This document shows positions 16,064-25,643 of a stretch of DNA of 58,846 bases, piece by piece. The position numbers and the translations under genes were made by a program. Each line of letters begins with the position of its first letter. Position 1 is the first letter of the stretch. Under the pieces are notes generated by a model. That model did no database searches and was not told the origin of the DNA. It saw only the letters and a list, made by a program, of their open reading frames with translations. This DNA is from Flavobacteriales bacterium (lineage in GTDB: Bacteria; Bacteroidota; Bacteroidia; Flavobacteriales_E; Vicingaceae): contig JABTUP010000019.1 of the NCBI GenBank assembly GCA_015075325.1, positions 1 to 58,846 on the forward strand. Reading direction: 5' to 3'.

Positions 16064-17341
16064 TTAATTATCTCCGTCTTCAAAAAACTTGTGACCTGCG
16101 TTTATAATTTTATCAAAAAAGCCACCTTTATTTTTCTTAGAATGACTTACTACTTCTCCTTTAACCACTGGTTTATTAATTTCTAGGCTTTCAAACCCTT
16201 TTAATACTAAACCAACTCCTGTTGCAAAAATTGGACTAGTTAAACTTTCTGCATTACCTTTAGCTAAATGTTCGTTTGGATAACCAATTCTGGTATCCAT
16301 TCCAGTAACATATTCCATTAGTTGTGTAATATGTTTTAGCTGAGCTCCACCACCTGTAACAACAATACCACAGATTAACTTGTTTTCGTATCCAGAATTT
16401 TTTATTTCGTAATAAATATGCTCTATTATTTCTTCCATTCTTGCTTGTATGATATTAGCAAGATTTTTTAGAGAAATCTCTTTTGCAGGTCTTCCTCTTA
16501 AACCAGGTATCGAAACAATTTCATTGTCTTGGCTTTCGCTAGCTAAAGCAGAACCAAATTTTATTTTTAGTAATTCGGCTTGGTTTTTAATAATACCACA
16601 ACCTTCTTTAATATCTTCCGAAATTACATTACCACCAAATGGAATTACTGCCGTATGACGAATTATACCATCTTGAAAAATTGCAATATCGGTTGTTCCT
16701 CCTCCTATATCAACCAAAGCAACGCCTGCTTCTTTTTCTTCATTACTTAAAACTGCTTCTGACGATGCTAAAGGTTCTAAAATCAAATCGTTTACTATTA
16801 ATCCTGATTTTTCAACACATTTATATATGTTTTTTGCAGCAGCTACTTGTCCAGTAATAATATGAAAATTAGCTTCTAAACGAACGCCCGCCATTCCAAT
16901 AGGGTCTTTAATTCCTTGTTCATTATCAACAATGTATTCTTGAGGTAACACATGAATTATTTCATCACCTGGAAGCATTACCAACTTATACATATCATCT
17001 ATCAATAAGTTGATATCATTTTGACTGATTTCATCTTCTACTGAACTTCTCACTCTAATTCCTCGGTGTTGTAAACTTTTAATATGTTGACCAGCTATAC
17101 CAACATTTACCACTTTAATTTCAACTCCAGATTTTGCTTCAGCATCTTCTACTGCCAATTTTATTGATTGTACAGTTTTGTCGATGTTTGAAACTACACC
17201 TCTTGATACACCAATCGATTCAGATTTTCCCATCCCTAGAATTTCCAACTTACCATGTTCGTTTTTACGACCAACAATAGCTACAATTTTGGTTGTTCCG
17301 ATATCTAAACCTACTACAATTTCTGATGATGTGGCTTCCAT
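16064..17341 (-). CDS. ftsA: Cell division protein FtsA
   Basis: A 425-residue actin-fold ATPase that links FtsZ filaments to the inner membrane. The phosphate-1 loop is VGLDIGTTKIVAIVG (about 10-24), phosphate-2 is LVDIGGGTTDIAIF (about 208-221), and the adenosine-binding GIVVTGGGAQL is near 325. The C-terminal end GFFDKIINAGHKFFEDG is a plausible amphipathic membrane helix. It lies between ftsQ (2 nt away) and ftsZ, as in the conserved division cluster. Confidence 0.95.
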   Translation of the reverse strand: MEATSSEIVVGLDIGTTKIVAIVGRKNEHGKLEILGMGKSESIGVSRGVVSNIDKTVQSIKLAVEDAEAKSGVEIKVVNVGIAGQHIKSLQHRGIRVRSSVEDEISQNDINLLIDDMYKLVMLPGDEIIHVLPQEYIVDNEQGIKDPIGMAGVRLEANFHIITGQVAAAKNIYKCVEKSGLIVNDLILEPLASSEAVLSNEEKEAGVALVDIGGGTTDIAIFQDGIIRHTAVIPFGGNVISEDIKEGCGIIKNQAELLKIKFGSALASESQDNEIVSIPGLRGRPAKEISLKNLANIIQARMEEIIEHIYYEIKNSGYENKLICGIVVTGGGAQLKHITQLMEYVTGMDTRIGYPNEHLAKGNAESLTSPIFATGVGLVLKGFESLEINKPVVKGEVVSHSKKNKGGFFDKIINAGHKFFEDGDN

Positions 17342-17342
17342 A

Positions 17343-18140
17343 CTAATTAAAATTTTTTGTGCAAACTATCTGATTTTTATATTTCAAATTAATCTCCGAA
17401 TACTCGTTCCAACCAGTCTTCGACAACCCTTTTTTGTAAAAAATCATTAGTTTATTTAACTTGGTGGTTAAATTATCTACTCCACCTAGTACAATTTTAT
17501 GATTTCCTACTTTTGGTATGAGTTCAAATTCAAAATCTTTATTAACATACACTTGTTCAATTTGAGCTCTCCAAAAAGGAGACTTATCGATATAACTTGC
17601 TAAAAGATAGATATCATCGAGCAAAGTAATGGAAGCAAGCGTATCTGTTAATTCAGAATAATTTAGTTGATAACGTATAGAAAATGGTTCATTTACATAA
17701 CCATTAACAACCATTAAACGCGATGTATATTTTGTTGAAAGTGGCATTAGTTTACCAAACTCATCCATGTAATAGCTATCGTTGATACTAAAAATACGAA
17801 CAATTGGTTTTCGTTGTTTTACATCAATATAAAGTTTACCATCAATAGTTTTATATACTTGAGCATCTTTTACGGCAGAATTATTTCCAATTTTTCGTTC
17901 TAATTCCAGTGCATTTAATTGGTCGAAATATTTAACGCCACTTGTTTTTAAATAGGTAACCTCGTTTTTAATATCTTCATAATCAATGAACCTATTTTCG
18001 GTTTCATAATCAATATTTATTTTGAGATTTTCTTTATTAAACACCTGTGTCGATTGGGCTTTATCAGCAAAACCAAATATTACACCTATAGCAACAATTA
18101 CTAAAATCAACAGCGTTATTTTAATTACCTTTACAATCAT
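17343..18140 (-). CDS. ftsQ: Cell division protein FtsQ
   Basis: A 265-residue bitopic membrane protein. One N-terminal transmembrane helix (about 4-24, ITLLILVIVAIGVIFGF) is followed by a periplasmic POTRA/FtsQ region with YIDVKQRKPIVRIF near residue 107. FtsQ joins early and late divisome proteins. Sequence conservation is low, as is usual for Bacteroidota FtsQ, and the call rests partly on position: its ATG overlaps the murC stop by 4 nt and ftsA follows within 2 nt. Confidence 0.9.
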   Translation of the reverse strand: MIVKVIKITLLILVIVAIGVIFGFADKAQSTQVFNKENLKINIDYETENRFIDYEDIKNEVTYLKTSGVKYFDQLNALELERKIGNNSAVKDAQVYKTIDGKLYIDVKQRKPIVRIFSINDSYYMDEFGKLMPLSTKYTSRLMVVNGYVNEPFSIRYQLNYSELTDTLASITLLDDIYLLASYIDKSPFWRAQIEQVYVNKDFEFELIPKVGNHKIVLGGVDNLTTKLNKLMIFYKKGLSKTGWNEYSEINLKYKNQIVCTKNFN

Positions 18141-19495
18141 ACTTTATTTTTAAGGCAATTTGCTATTGGTTCAACAAACACATCAATATCTCCAGCTCCT
18201 AATGTTAATAATACTTCAAACTCATTAGCAGCGATGTAATCCAACAAATTTGATTTTGTGAGTAATTTTTTATTTTTTGCTGTAGCTTTTTCTAATAATA
18301 ATTGCGATGTTACTCCAGGTATTGGTAATTCTCTTGCTGGATAAATGTCTAATAAAATAAGTTCATCCAATACCGAGAGAGAAGCAGCAAACTCATCTAA
18401 AAAATCTCTTGTTCTTGAAAATAAATGAGGCTGAAAAATTCCTGTTATTATTTTATCAGGGTAGAGCTCTTTAACAGAAGAAATACACATTCGGAGTTCT
18501 TCGGGATGATGTGCATAATCATCAATATATACTAAGTTTGGTGATTTTACATGGTATTCAAACCTTCTTTTTACGCCAGCATACGATTCTAAAGCTTTTA
18601 TAATTTTAATACTATCAAGATTTAGTTTTTTTGCAACAACGTAAGCTCCTAAAGCATTTTCCACATTGTGTATGCCTGGAAAACCTAATTTTATTTTATC
18701 ATTATTAATGGTTAAAAAATAACTCCCATTTTCAACTTTTACTTCAGATGGCAAATAATCTGCTAAAAAGTTTAAATCATACGTTGTGGTATTTTTAAAT
18801 TTTAATTTTTCTTTGATAGAAGGTTTTGTAATTAACACTCCTTTTTCGTCAATTTTGTTTACAAAATCTTGATAGGATTTATGCATTTCTTCTTTATCGC
18901 CGTAAATATCTAAATGGTCAGCATCAATAGATGTTACAATAGCAATATTGGGGGAAAGAGTTAAAAAAGAACGATCAAATTCATCAGCCTCAACAACCAC
19001 CGTTTTTGCATTATTATTGAGCAACAAGTTGGAATTAAAATTTAAACTAATTCCTCCTAAAAATGCTATGCAGTCAACCCCACATTCATTTAACACATGA
19101 GCAACAATTGATGATGTTGTTGTTTTTCCGTGAGTACCGGCAACAGCAATAGTAAAATAGTTTTGCGTAATTAATCCCAAAACCTCAGCACGTTTGTATA
19201 ATCTTATGTTGTTATTGATAAAAAATTGATATTCAATATTATCTTTTGGAATAGCTGGAGTATAAATTACCAAAGCATTCGTTTTATTTTCTTTTATTTC
19301 AATTGGAATTGCATCAATTTTTTCTTCATAATGCACTATCATTCCTTCTTTTTCGAGAGTTTGAGTTAATGCTGTTTTGGTTTTATCATAACCAGCTACC
19401 TTGCATCCAGAAGAAATAAAATAACGAGCTAAGGCACTCATGCCAATGCCTCCAATACCCAAAAAATATACACTACTTACTTCTTTCAAGTTCAT
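18137..19495 (-). CDS. murC: UDP-N-acetylmuramate--L-alanine ligase MurC
   Basis: A 452-residue Mur ligase that adds L-Ala to UDP-MurNAc with ATP in the cytoplasm. The N-terminal UDP-binding motif FLGIGGIGMSALA is near residues 11-23, the ATP loop AGTHGKTTT at 119-127, and the substrate-region EADEFDRSFL near 166. YIDDYAHHPEE in the last third is the MurC/Mpl-type motif; MurC is preferred because of the ftsQ-ftsA-ftsZ context and the length. It is the first gene of this cluster: 228 nt without a gene precede it and a good promoter motif lies there, so it is not joined to murG or the rest of the dcw cluster here. Confidence 0.95.
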   Translation of the reverse strand: MNLKEVSSVYFLGIGGIGMSALARYFISSGCKVAGYDKTKTALTQTLEKEGMIVHYEEKIDAIPIEIKENKTNALVIYTPAIPKDNIEYQFFINNNIRLYKRAEVLGLITQNYFTIAVAGTHGKTTTSSIVAHVLNECGVDCIAFLGGISLNFNSNLLLNNNAKTVVVEADEFDRSFLTLSPNIAIVTSIDADHLDIYGDKEEMHKSYQDFVNKIDEKGVLITKPSIKEKLKFKNTTTYDLNFLADYLPSEVKVENGSYFLTINNDKIKLGFPGIHNVENALGAYVVAKKLNLDSIKIIKALESYAGVKRRFEYHVKSPNLVYIDDYAHHPEELRMCISSVKELYPDKIITGIFQPHLFSRTRDFLDEFAASLSVLDELILLDIYPARELPIPGVTSQLLLEKATAKNKKLLTKSNLLDYIAANEFEVLLTLGAGDIDVFVEPIANCLKNKV

Positions 19496-19529
19496 AATTT
19501 ATTTCCAGAGATAATTATCCCAAAACAAA

Positions 19530-19556
19530 CAAATTTACTCTAAGAAATTACTCAAA
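19530..19556 (-). promoter_or_regulatory. Candidate promoter of murC-ftsQAZ
   Basis: On the minus strand TAAATTTG (19530-19537) is a full match to TAnnTTTG, with TTTG at 19553-19556 upstream. The spacer of 15 nt is a little short for this promoter type. The murC ATG is 35 nt downstream. Confidence 0.5.
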
Positions 19557-19723
19557 CTTGTTCCGAAAAACTAAGAAATACACATGAAGATGTTAAAAAG
19601 ATAATTTAGTTGAAAGTCGCACTAAAGTTCGATTAACAACTTTTTTTCAATGATTTAAAAAATTACAGTATCCATAACCTAAAAACAAAAAAAAGTCCCA
19701 CTTTTCAATGAGGCATTTATAAT

Positions 19724-22700
19724 TTAAACTACCACATTCACTATTTTATTCGGCACTACGATTACCTTTTTGGGTAATTGACCATTGAGTTGTTTTATGG
19801 TTTGTTCGTTGGCAAGTACTTCTTTTTCTACTTCGGCAGCCGTTAAATTGGTTGGCAACTCCAAAATGAAACGCATTTTACCGTTAAAGGATACTGGATA
19901 TTTGTGGTTGCTTTCTAACAAATAGGCTTCGTTGTATTTTGGGTAAACAGCATACGTTATACTTTCTTTGTTGCCCAATTTAGCCCACAATTCCTCAGTA
20001 ATGTGCGGAGCGTAAGGTGCTAAAATAATTAACAACGGTTCTAATATTGCTCGTTTATTACACTTCTGAGCCGTAAGTTCGTTTACACAAATCATGTAAG
20101 CCGAAACGGGCGTGTTAAACGAAAAACGCTCGATGTCTTCTTTTACTTTTTTAATGGTTTTGTGTAAACTTTTTAAAGCCCCCTCCGACTCCCCCGAAAG
20201 GGGAGAGTTGTCAACGTAAAAACTTTCGTTTTCTCCTGTATGGAATAACCGCCACAGTTTCTTCAAGAAATTATGTACACCAGTAATTCCTTGTGTATCC
20301 CAAGGTTTGTGTTGCTCTAAAGGACCTAAAAACATTTCGTAACAACGCAAGGTATCTGCTCCATATTTCTCCACCAATTCATCTGGCGTTTGTACGTTGT
20401 ATTTCGATTTGGACATTTTTTCTATTTCGTGTCCACATAAATAATCACCATTTTCTTCAAGAATAAACTCGGCATTTTTATACTCTTCTCTCCAATTCTT
20501 AAAGGCTCCAATATCTAATTTATCATTTTCTACTAAAGAAATATCAACATGAATTGGGGTGAAATTTTGATAAATTTTTATATCTTTAATCTCTATTTCT
20601 GGATGAATATTATTGAATTTATCTCTCAACTTATTAATTATAGTTTGAAAATTTGAGTGAGAACTATTATCTAACTGTTTTGACGAAACGAAAATTGGAT
20701 GTTTTTTTATAAAGTCTAAAAGAAAAATATCGAGTTTTTCATCTTCTACAATAGAAATATCTAGATGTGTTCGATATACAATACTACTTCTACCCTGAAT
20801 CATCCCCTGATTAATCATTTTTTGGAACGGTTCTTCAAAAGGGATGTAACCTAAATCGTATAAAAACTTGGTCCAAAAACGGGCATACAACAAGTGTCCA
20901 GTAGCGTGTTCGGCTCCACCAATGTATAAGTCCACATTTTTCCAATAGTTTACTTTTTCTTTGGCAACAAACTCGTTGTTGTTGTTGGCATCCATGTAAC
21001 GTAAAAAGTACCAACTGCTACCTGCCCAACCTGGCATGGTGTTGAGTTCGAGCCCCCAAACCCCCGAAGGGGGCTTTTGTCCATGAGGAACATCAACTAT
21101 TTTCTTATTTTGTTCGTCCCAATGCCACGATTTGGCATTTCCTAATGGTGGTTTTCCATCTTCTGTTGGTAAGTATTTCTCAACTTCAGGCAATTCTATT
21201 GGCAAACACTCAGAAGGAATCAAATAAGGAACATCGCCTTTGTAATACACTGGAAATGGTTCTCCCCAATATCGCTGACGCGAGAAAACTGCATCACGCA
21301 AACGGTATTGTGTTTTTCCTTTTCCAAAGCCACGCTTTTCAATTTCGGCAATGGCTTTTTTTATTGCTTTCTTAGCAGGTAAATCGTTTAAAAAATCCGA
21401 ATCAGTAATTATCGCATCTTTTTCGGTGTAAGCTGCTTCCGAAATGTCTTTATCTTTAAAAATGTTTTTTATTTCAATTCCAAAATGTTTGGCAAAATCC
21501 CAATCGCGTTGGTCGCCACAAGGCACTGCCATAACAGCTCCTGTTCCGTAAGTTGCCAAAACATAATCGCCAATCCAAATTTGTATTTTATTACCCGTAA
21601 ACGGATGGATAGCATACGCACCCGTAAATGCTCCAGTAATGTTTTTGATGTCCGATTGTCTATCTCGTTCCGATTTTAACGAAGCAGCTTTTTTGTAAGC
21701 TTCAATTTCGGCTTTTTGTTCAGGAGTGGTAATTACATCAACCAATTCGTGCTCAGGAGCCAATACCATAAACGAAACGCCGAAAATGGTATCGGGTCTA
21801 GTCGTAAACACAGAAATGTTAAATGTTGAATTATGAATGTTGAATAGAACTTCAGCACCTTGAGATTTTCCAATCCAATTGCGTTGAATGTCTTTTACCG
21901 AATCAGTCCAATCCAACCCTTCCAAACCATTGATTAAACGCTCAGCATAAGCCGTAATTCGCATACTCCACTGACGCATCAATTTTTGCTCTACGGGATG
22001 TCCGCCACGTTCGGAAACTCCATCTTTTATTTCGTCGTTAGCCAAAACTGTACCTAGTGCAGGACACCAGTTTACCCAAGTGTCTGATAAAAACGCAATA
22101 CGGTAATTCAACAACATTTTTTGCTGTTGTTCTTCGCTCCAACTGTTCCAATCGGCAGCGGAAAAAACTGCTACATCATCGCAAACAGCATTTACCTCAA
22201 CATTTCCTTTTGTTCTAAAGTGCTCAATTAAGGTGTCTATTTTCTCAGCTTTGTCAGAATCTTTGTTGTACCAAGAATTAAACAATTGTTTAAAAATCCA
22301 TTGCGTCCATTTATAATAATTTGGTTCAGATGTTCTTACCTCTCTATCCCAATCAAACGAAAAACCGATTTTATCTAACTGATTTCGGTAACCAGGTATA
22401 ACATTCCCTTGCTTATCCACTCCACCTTCAATGTTCATTTTGGTTGTAATGGCAGGGTGTTGACCAGTTTGAATAGCATATTGCTCGGCTGGCAACCCAA
22501 ACGAATCATAACCCATTGGATGCAACACATTAAAGCCCAACAAACGTTTGTAGCGAGCATAGACATCAGAAGCAATATAACCAAGCGGATGACCAACATG
22601 CAAACCAGCACCAGAAGGATATGGAAACATATCCAATACATAATATTTTGGTTTTACACTATTGTCTTCTGCAGCAAAAGTTTTATTTTCTGCCCAGTAT

Positions 22701-22741
22701 TTTCGCCACTTTTTTTCTATCTCCTGATATTGATATTGCAT
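19724..22741 (-). CDS. leuS: Leucyl-tRNA synthetase, with repeat-derived and extra segments
   Basis: A 1005-residue class I synthetase charging tRNA-Leu. The catalytic HVGH is at 48-51 and KMSKS at 775-779. The editing domain (TRPDTIFGVSFMVLAPEHE; GTGAVMAVPCGDQRDWDF) and WAGSSWYFLRYMD are intact. It is longer than the roughly 920-950 I expect for Bacteroidota. Three stretches explain this: VPHGQKPPSGVWGLELNTMP, whose DNA is a GC-rich palindrome (21051-21075); DNSPLSGESEGALKSLHK, from another palindrome (about 20180-20205); and about 50 extra residues before the usual TPIHVDIS segment, which contain an earlier near-copy of it (HLDISIVEDEKLDI). All are in frame, and as the only leuS seen it should be functional. 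It is divergent from ftsX. Confidence 0.95.
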   Translation of the reverse strand: MQYQYQEIEKKWRKYWAENKTFAAEDNSVKPKYYVLDMFPYPSGAGLHVGHPLGYIASDVYARYKRLLGFNVLHPMGYDSFGLPAEQYAIQTGQHPAITTKMNIEGGVDKQGNVIPGYRNQLDKIGFSFDWDREVRTSEPNYYKWTQWIFKQLFNSWYNKDSDKAEKIDTLIEHFRTKGNVEVNAVCDDVAVFSAADWNSWSEEQQQKMLLNYRIAFLSDTWVNWCPALGTVLANDEIKDGVSERGGHPVEQKLMRQWSMRITAYAERLINGLEGLDWTDSVKDIQRNWIGKSQGAEVLFNIHNSTFNISVFTTRPDTIFGVSFMVLAPEHELVDVITTPEQKAEIEAYKKAASLKSERDRQSDIKNITGAFTGAYAIHPFTGNKIQIWIGDYVLATYGTGAVMAVPCGDQRDWDFAKHFGIEIKNIFKDKDISEAAYTEKDAIITDSDFLNDLPAKKAIKKAIAEIEKRGFGKGKTQYRLRDAVFSRQRYWGEPFPVYYKGDVPYLIPSECLPIELPEVEKYLPTEDGKPPLGNAKSWHWDEQNKKIVDVPHGQKPPSGVWGLELNTMPGWAGSSWYFLRYMDANNNNEFVAKEKVNYWKNVDLYIGGAEHATGHLLYARFWTKFLYDLGYIPFEEPFQKMINQGMIQGRSSIVYRTHLDISIVEDEKLDIFLLDFIKKHPIFVSSKQLDNSSHSNFQTIINKLRDKFNNIHPEIEIKDIKIYQNFTPIHVDISLVENDKLDIGAFKNWREEYKNAEFILEENGDYLCGHEIEKMSKSKYNVQTPDELVEKYGADTLRCYEMFLGPLEQHKPWDTQGITGVHNFLKKLWRLFHTGENESFYVDNSPLSGESEGALKSLHKTIKKVKEDIERFSFNTPVSAYMICVNELTAQKCNKRAILEPLLIILAPYAPHITEELWAKLGNKESITYAVYPKYNEAYLLESNHKYPVSFNGKMRFILELPTNLTAAEVEKEVLANEQTIKQLNGQLPKKVIVVPNKIVNVVV
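20178..20206. repeat. Palindromic repeat inside leuS (copy near the 3' part)
   Basis: AGCCCCCTCCGACTCCCCCG is followed by AAAGGGGAGAG. CTCCCC (20189-20194) pairs with GGGGAG (20200-20205) around a 5-nt loop. The style (CCCCT.. CCCCC GAA GGGG) matches the intergenic repeats at 6917, 23731 and 31533. It is translated in frame as part of leuS. Confidence 0.6.
21051..21078. repeat. Palindromic repeat inside leuS (copy in the middle)
   Basis: AGCCCCCAAACCCCCGAAGG continues GGGCTTTTG. CCCCC/GGGGG pair around GAA (21061-21073). Alternatively AGCCCCC (21051-21057) pairs with GGGGGCT (21069-21075). The AACCCC..GAAGG..GGGGCTTTTG core also occurs after ftsX at 23741. It is translated as GQKPPSGVWGLE. 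Confidence 0.7.
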
Positions 22742-22810
22742 CGTTAATAAGTCTTTGTGTTAGAGTCGCGAAATTAACAATAATTAGCAGTATTTTTGAG
22801 AAATTAATTG

Positions 22811-22838
22811 TTTGCAAACAAGTTTAATAATACTTTAG
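22811..22838 (+). promoter_or_regulatory. Candidate promoter of ftsX
   Basis: TTTG (22811-22814) and TACTTTAG (22831-22838, one mismatch to TAnnTTTG) are separated by 16 nt. The ftsX ATG lies 16 nt downstream, giving a very short leader. Confidence 0.4.
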
Positions 22839-22854
22839 CAACTGAATTTAAGCA

Positions 22855-23730
22855 ATGTCGGATAAAGAAAATAAATACACAGGAAGAAGGTTACGCTCGT
22901 CGTATTTTACCACCATCATTAGCATTTCGTTGGTGTTATTCATGTTGGGAATATTGGGATTGATTATTTTAAATGCTCAACAAATTTCTAATCATGTAAA
23001 AGAAAATATTGGCTTTTCTATTATTTTAAAAGATGGTATTAAAGAGGTCGAAATTGCTCAAATTCAAAAATCACTCGATGCAGAAAACTTTGTAAAATCT
23101 ACTCATTTCATCCATCCCGATTCTGCAGCTGCAGAACTTCAGCGTGAATTGGGCGAAGATTTTATCAGCTTTTTGGGATACAACCCTCTTTTACCCTCAA
23201 TTGATGTAAAACTAAATGCTGATTATGCCAACACCGACAGCTTATCGGTAATTGAAGCCAACTTAACAGAAAACCCAAAGATTAAAGAAGTATTTTACCA
23301 AAAAGACTTGGTAAGTTTAATAAACGAAAACGTTAAAAAAATAAGTTTTTATTTGCTAGCATTTAGTGCATTGCTGCTTACCATTGCAATGGCTCTAATC
23401 AATAACACCATTCGACTTTCTATTTATTCGAAACGATTTTTAATAAAAACCATGCAATTGGTTGGAGCAAAATCGTCGTTTATTCAAAAACCATTTGTAT
23501 TAAAAGGCATTGGAAACGGTTTAGTTGCCGCCTTTTTATCTATTGGATTAATTGTATTGTTTTTATACTATTTACAACAACAAATGCCCGAAATTATTGA
23601 CTTTAAAAACATTGAATTATATGGTGCTTTATTTTTAATTGTCATTATTTTAGGCATCTTAATTTCATGGATTTCAACAATGCTAGCCGTTCGAAAATAT
23701 TTACGAATGGAAGCTGGCAACTTATATTAA
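22855..23730 (+). CDS. ftsX: Cell division ABC transporter permease FtsX
   Basis: A 291-residue membrane protein with the FtsX layout: a cytoplasmic N-terminus with RRLRSSYFTTIISIS, a first transmembrane helix (about 18-42), a periplasmic loop (about 43-165), then three helices in the C-terminal half (about 172-192, 218-240, 258-280). With FtsE it relays division signals to periplasmic peptidoglycan hydrolases. LVGAKSSFIQKPFVLKGIGNG is the conserved permease segment. ftsE is not adjacent. The following DUF3098-uppP-truB order is a known Bacteroidota gene set. Confidence 0.92.
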   Translation: MSDKENKYTGRRLRSSYFTTIISISLVLFMLGILGLIILNAQQISNHVKENIGFSIILKDGIKEVEIAQIQKSLDAENFVKSTHFIHPDSAAAELQRELGEDFISFLGYNPLLPSIDVKLNADYANTDSLSVIEANLTENPKIKEVFYQKDLVSLINENVKKISFYLLAFSALLLTIAMALINNTIRLSIYSKRFLIKTMQLVGAKSSFIQKPFVLKGIGNGLVAAFLSIGLIVLFLYYLQQQMPEIIDFKNIELYGALFLIVIILGILISWISTMLAVRKYLRMEAGNLY

Positions 23731-23766
23731 GCCTCCCCCAACCCCTCCGAAGGAGGGGCTTTTGTA
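23730..23766. repeat. GC-rich palindromic repeat after ftsX
   Basis: CCCCTCC (23742-23748) pairs with GGAGGGG (23752-23758) around GAA and is followed by CTTTTG. It belongs to the same family as the repeat inside leuS at 21051. With only four T after the stem it might weakly terminate ftsX transcripts. Confidence 0.65.
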
Positions 23767-23815
23767 GAGGAACAAAAAAACTTTGAATTGAAAAACTTTG
23801 TAATATATATAGAAG

Positions 23816-24055
23816 ATGAGTGATAACAATAGAATTAACAACGATTTTGCATTTGGCAAACAAAACTATATTTTAATGGCAGTTGGTACTGCATTAGCAA
23901 TTTTAGGATATATATTAATTTCAGGAGGTGGATCAGATGACCCTACTGTTTTTAGCGAAGAATTATTTTCCTTTAGAAGAATGTATGTTGCTCCACTTCT
24001 TATTTTAGCTGGATTAGTAGTTGTTGGTTGGGGAATTATGAAAAAAGTAAAATAA
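23816..24055 (+). CDS. DUF3098 family small membrane protein
   Basis: A 79-residue protein with two predicted transmembrane helices (about 20-36 and 58-75). Between them lies the family-typical [20 protein letters not shown]. The function is unknown. The gene occurs between ftsX and uppP in many Bacteroidota, which suggests a cell-envelope role. It ends 4 nt before uppP, so the two are probably cotranscribed. Confidence 0.88.
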   Translation: MSDNNRINNDFAFGKQNYILMAVGTALAILGYILISGGGSDDPTVFSEELFSFRRMYVAPLLILAGLVVVGWGIMKKVK

Positions 24056-24059
24056 TTCC

Positions 24060-24854
24060 ATGACCATTCTAGAAGCCGTTGTATTAGCAATTATTGAAGG
24101 AGTAACTGAATTTTTACCAGTATCGTCTACTGGACACATGATTATTGGCTCTTCGCTAATGGGAATTGCAGAAGATGATTTTACCAAAACCTTTACCATT
24201 GCAATTCAGTTTGGTGCTATTCTTTCCGTATTAGCTCTGTATTGGAAACGTTTTTTTCAGACTGTAAATTTTTACTTTAAATTATTTGTAGGATTTATAC
24301 CTGCTGCAATTATTGGTTTTTTACTTAACGATTATATTGATGCATTACTAGAAAACGTAATTGTTGTAGCCGTTACTCTTTTGCTTGGCGGAATAGTTTT
24401 GATTTATGTAGATAAATGGTTTGCAAAAACAAAAGAATCGGGCACATCGGAAGTAACTTATCCTACCGCATTTAAAATTGGGTTATTTCAATGTATTGCT
24501 ATGATACCTGGTGTTTCACGCTCGGCAGCAACCATAATTGGTGGATTAACTCAAAAAATGAACCGAAAGGCTGCTGCTGAATTTTCTTTCTTTTTAGCTA
24601 TTCCCACCATGTTAGCCGCAACAGGATACAAACTACTGAAATTCTATAAAGATGGCGGAGGTTTTCATGGCGAAGAAATTACTGTTCTTTTAGTTGGAAA
24701 TGTAGTAGCATTTATTGTTGCGGCAATTGCAATAAAAGGATTTATAAGTTTTTTAACCAAACACGGTTTTAAGTATTTTGGTTATTACCGAATTGTAGTT
24801 GGAATAATCATTCTTGCTCTCTACTTTATGGGGATTGAACTTACCATTGTTTAA
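24060..24854 (+). CDS. uppP: Undecaprenyl-diphosphatase UppP (BacA family)
   Basis: A 264-residue polytopic membrane enzyme that removes one phosphate from undecaprenyl diphosphate to recycle the lipid carrier for peptidoglycan synthesis. Both family motifs are present: [13 protein letters not shown] near residues 14-26 (catalytic glutamate/serine) and [10 protein letters not shown] near 149-158. It shares its terminal A with the truB start codon (TAATG), so the two genes are tightly coupled. Confidence 0.95.
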   Translation: MTILEAVVLAIIEGVTEFLPVSSTGHMIIGSSLMGIAEDDFTKTFTIAIQFGAILSVLALYWKRFFQTVNFYFKLFVGFIPAAIIGFLLNDYIDALLENVIVVAVTLLLGGIVLIYVDKWFAKTKESGTSEVTYPTAFKIGLFQCIAMIPGVSRSAATIIGGLTQKMNRKAAAEFSFFLAIPTMLAATGYKLLKFYKDGGGFHGEEITVLLVGNVVAFIVAAIAIKGFISFLTKHGFKYFGYYRIVVGIIILALYFMGIELTIV

Positions 24855-25630
24855 TGCAACAGCTACAAGATAAATTTTTAAACGGTCAAATCATCTTAAT
24901 AGATAAACCACTAAAATGGACATCATTTGATGTGGTAAAAAAAATCCACTACCAACTTAGAAAAGAACTCGACCTTAAAAAAATTAAAGTTGGTCACGCT
25001 GGAACATTAGACCCCTTAGCAACAGGGCTATTGGTTATTTGCACAGGAAAATTCACCAAAAAAATTGATGAAATTCAGGCTCAAACCAAAGAATATACAG
25101 GCGTAATAACCCTTGGAGCAACAACTCCTTCGTTCGATTTAGAGAAAGAAGTTGATGAGGAGTTTCCAACCTCACACATTACCAAGGAAATGATATTAGA
25201 AGCAACTCTATCATTTGTTGGAGAACAACAACAAACCGCTCCCATACATTCAGCAAAAAAAATTGACGGCAAACGTGCTTACGAATATGCCAGAAGCGGC
25301 GAAGAAGTAGAAATCAAATCTAATCTAATTACAATTAAATCATTCGAAATTTTAGGTGTTTCAGAAAATATTTTTGACTTAAAAGACCCGCTAGTAATTG
25401 ATAAAAACTACAAAAACGAACGAATAAACTTAGCCCCGAATTACGAAAAAGGTTTACATGTAAAGTTTAAAATAACGTGTAGCAAAGGCACTTACATTCG
25501 TTCTATTGCCAGAGATTTTGGATTAAGATTAAAAACAGGAGCCCACCTCAGCGAATTGCGTAGAACTAAAATTGGTGATTTTAATGTAAATGATGCCGTG
25601 TTGATGGATGACATTCTTGCTACTAGGTAA
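24854..25630 (+). CDS. truB: tRNA pseudouridine(55) synthase TruB
   Basis: A 258-residue TruB that converts U55 in the T-loop of tRNA to pseudouridine. The catalytic Asp53 is in HAGTLDPLATGLL, and KGTYIRSIARDFG in the C-terminal half is the family RNA-contact motif. LIDKPLKWTSFDVV at the start is typical. Last gene of the ftsX-DUF3098-uppP-truB run; it converges on the UbiA-like gene. Confidence 0.95.
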   Translation: MQQLQDKFLNGQIILIDKPLKWTSFDVVKKIHYQLRKELDLKKIKVGHAGTLDPLATGLLVICTGKFTKKIDEIQAQTKEYTGVITLGATTPSFDLEKEVDEEFPTSHITKEMILEATLSFVGEQQQTAPIHSAKKIDGKRAYEYARSGEEVEIKSNLITIKSFEILGVSENIFDLKDPLVIDKNYKNERINLAPNYEKGLHVKFKITCSKGTYIRSIARDFGLRLKTGAHLSELRRTKIGDFNVNDAVLMDDILATR

Positions 25631-25643
25631 ATAATGTTGTTAG

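Noticed and set aside
19691..19712. Terminator after leuS
   Set aside because: A short stem with a mismatch precedes eight T on the minus strand (near GTCCCAC/TGAGGC); suggestive but too weak to list.
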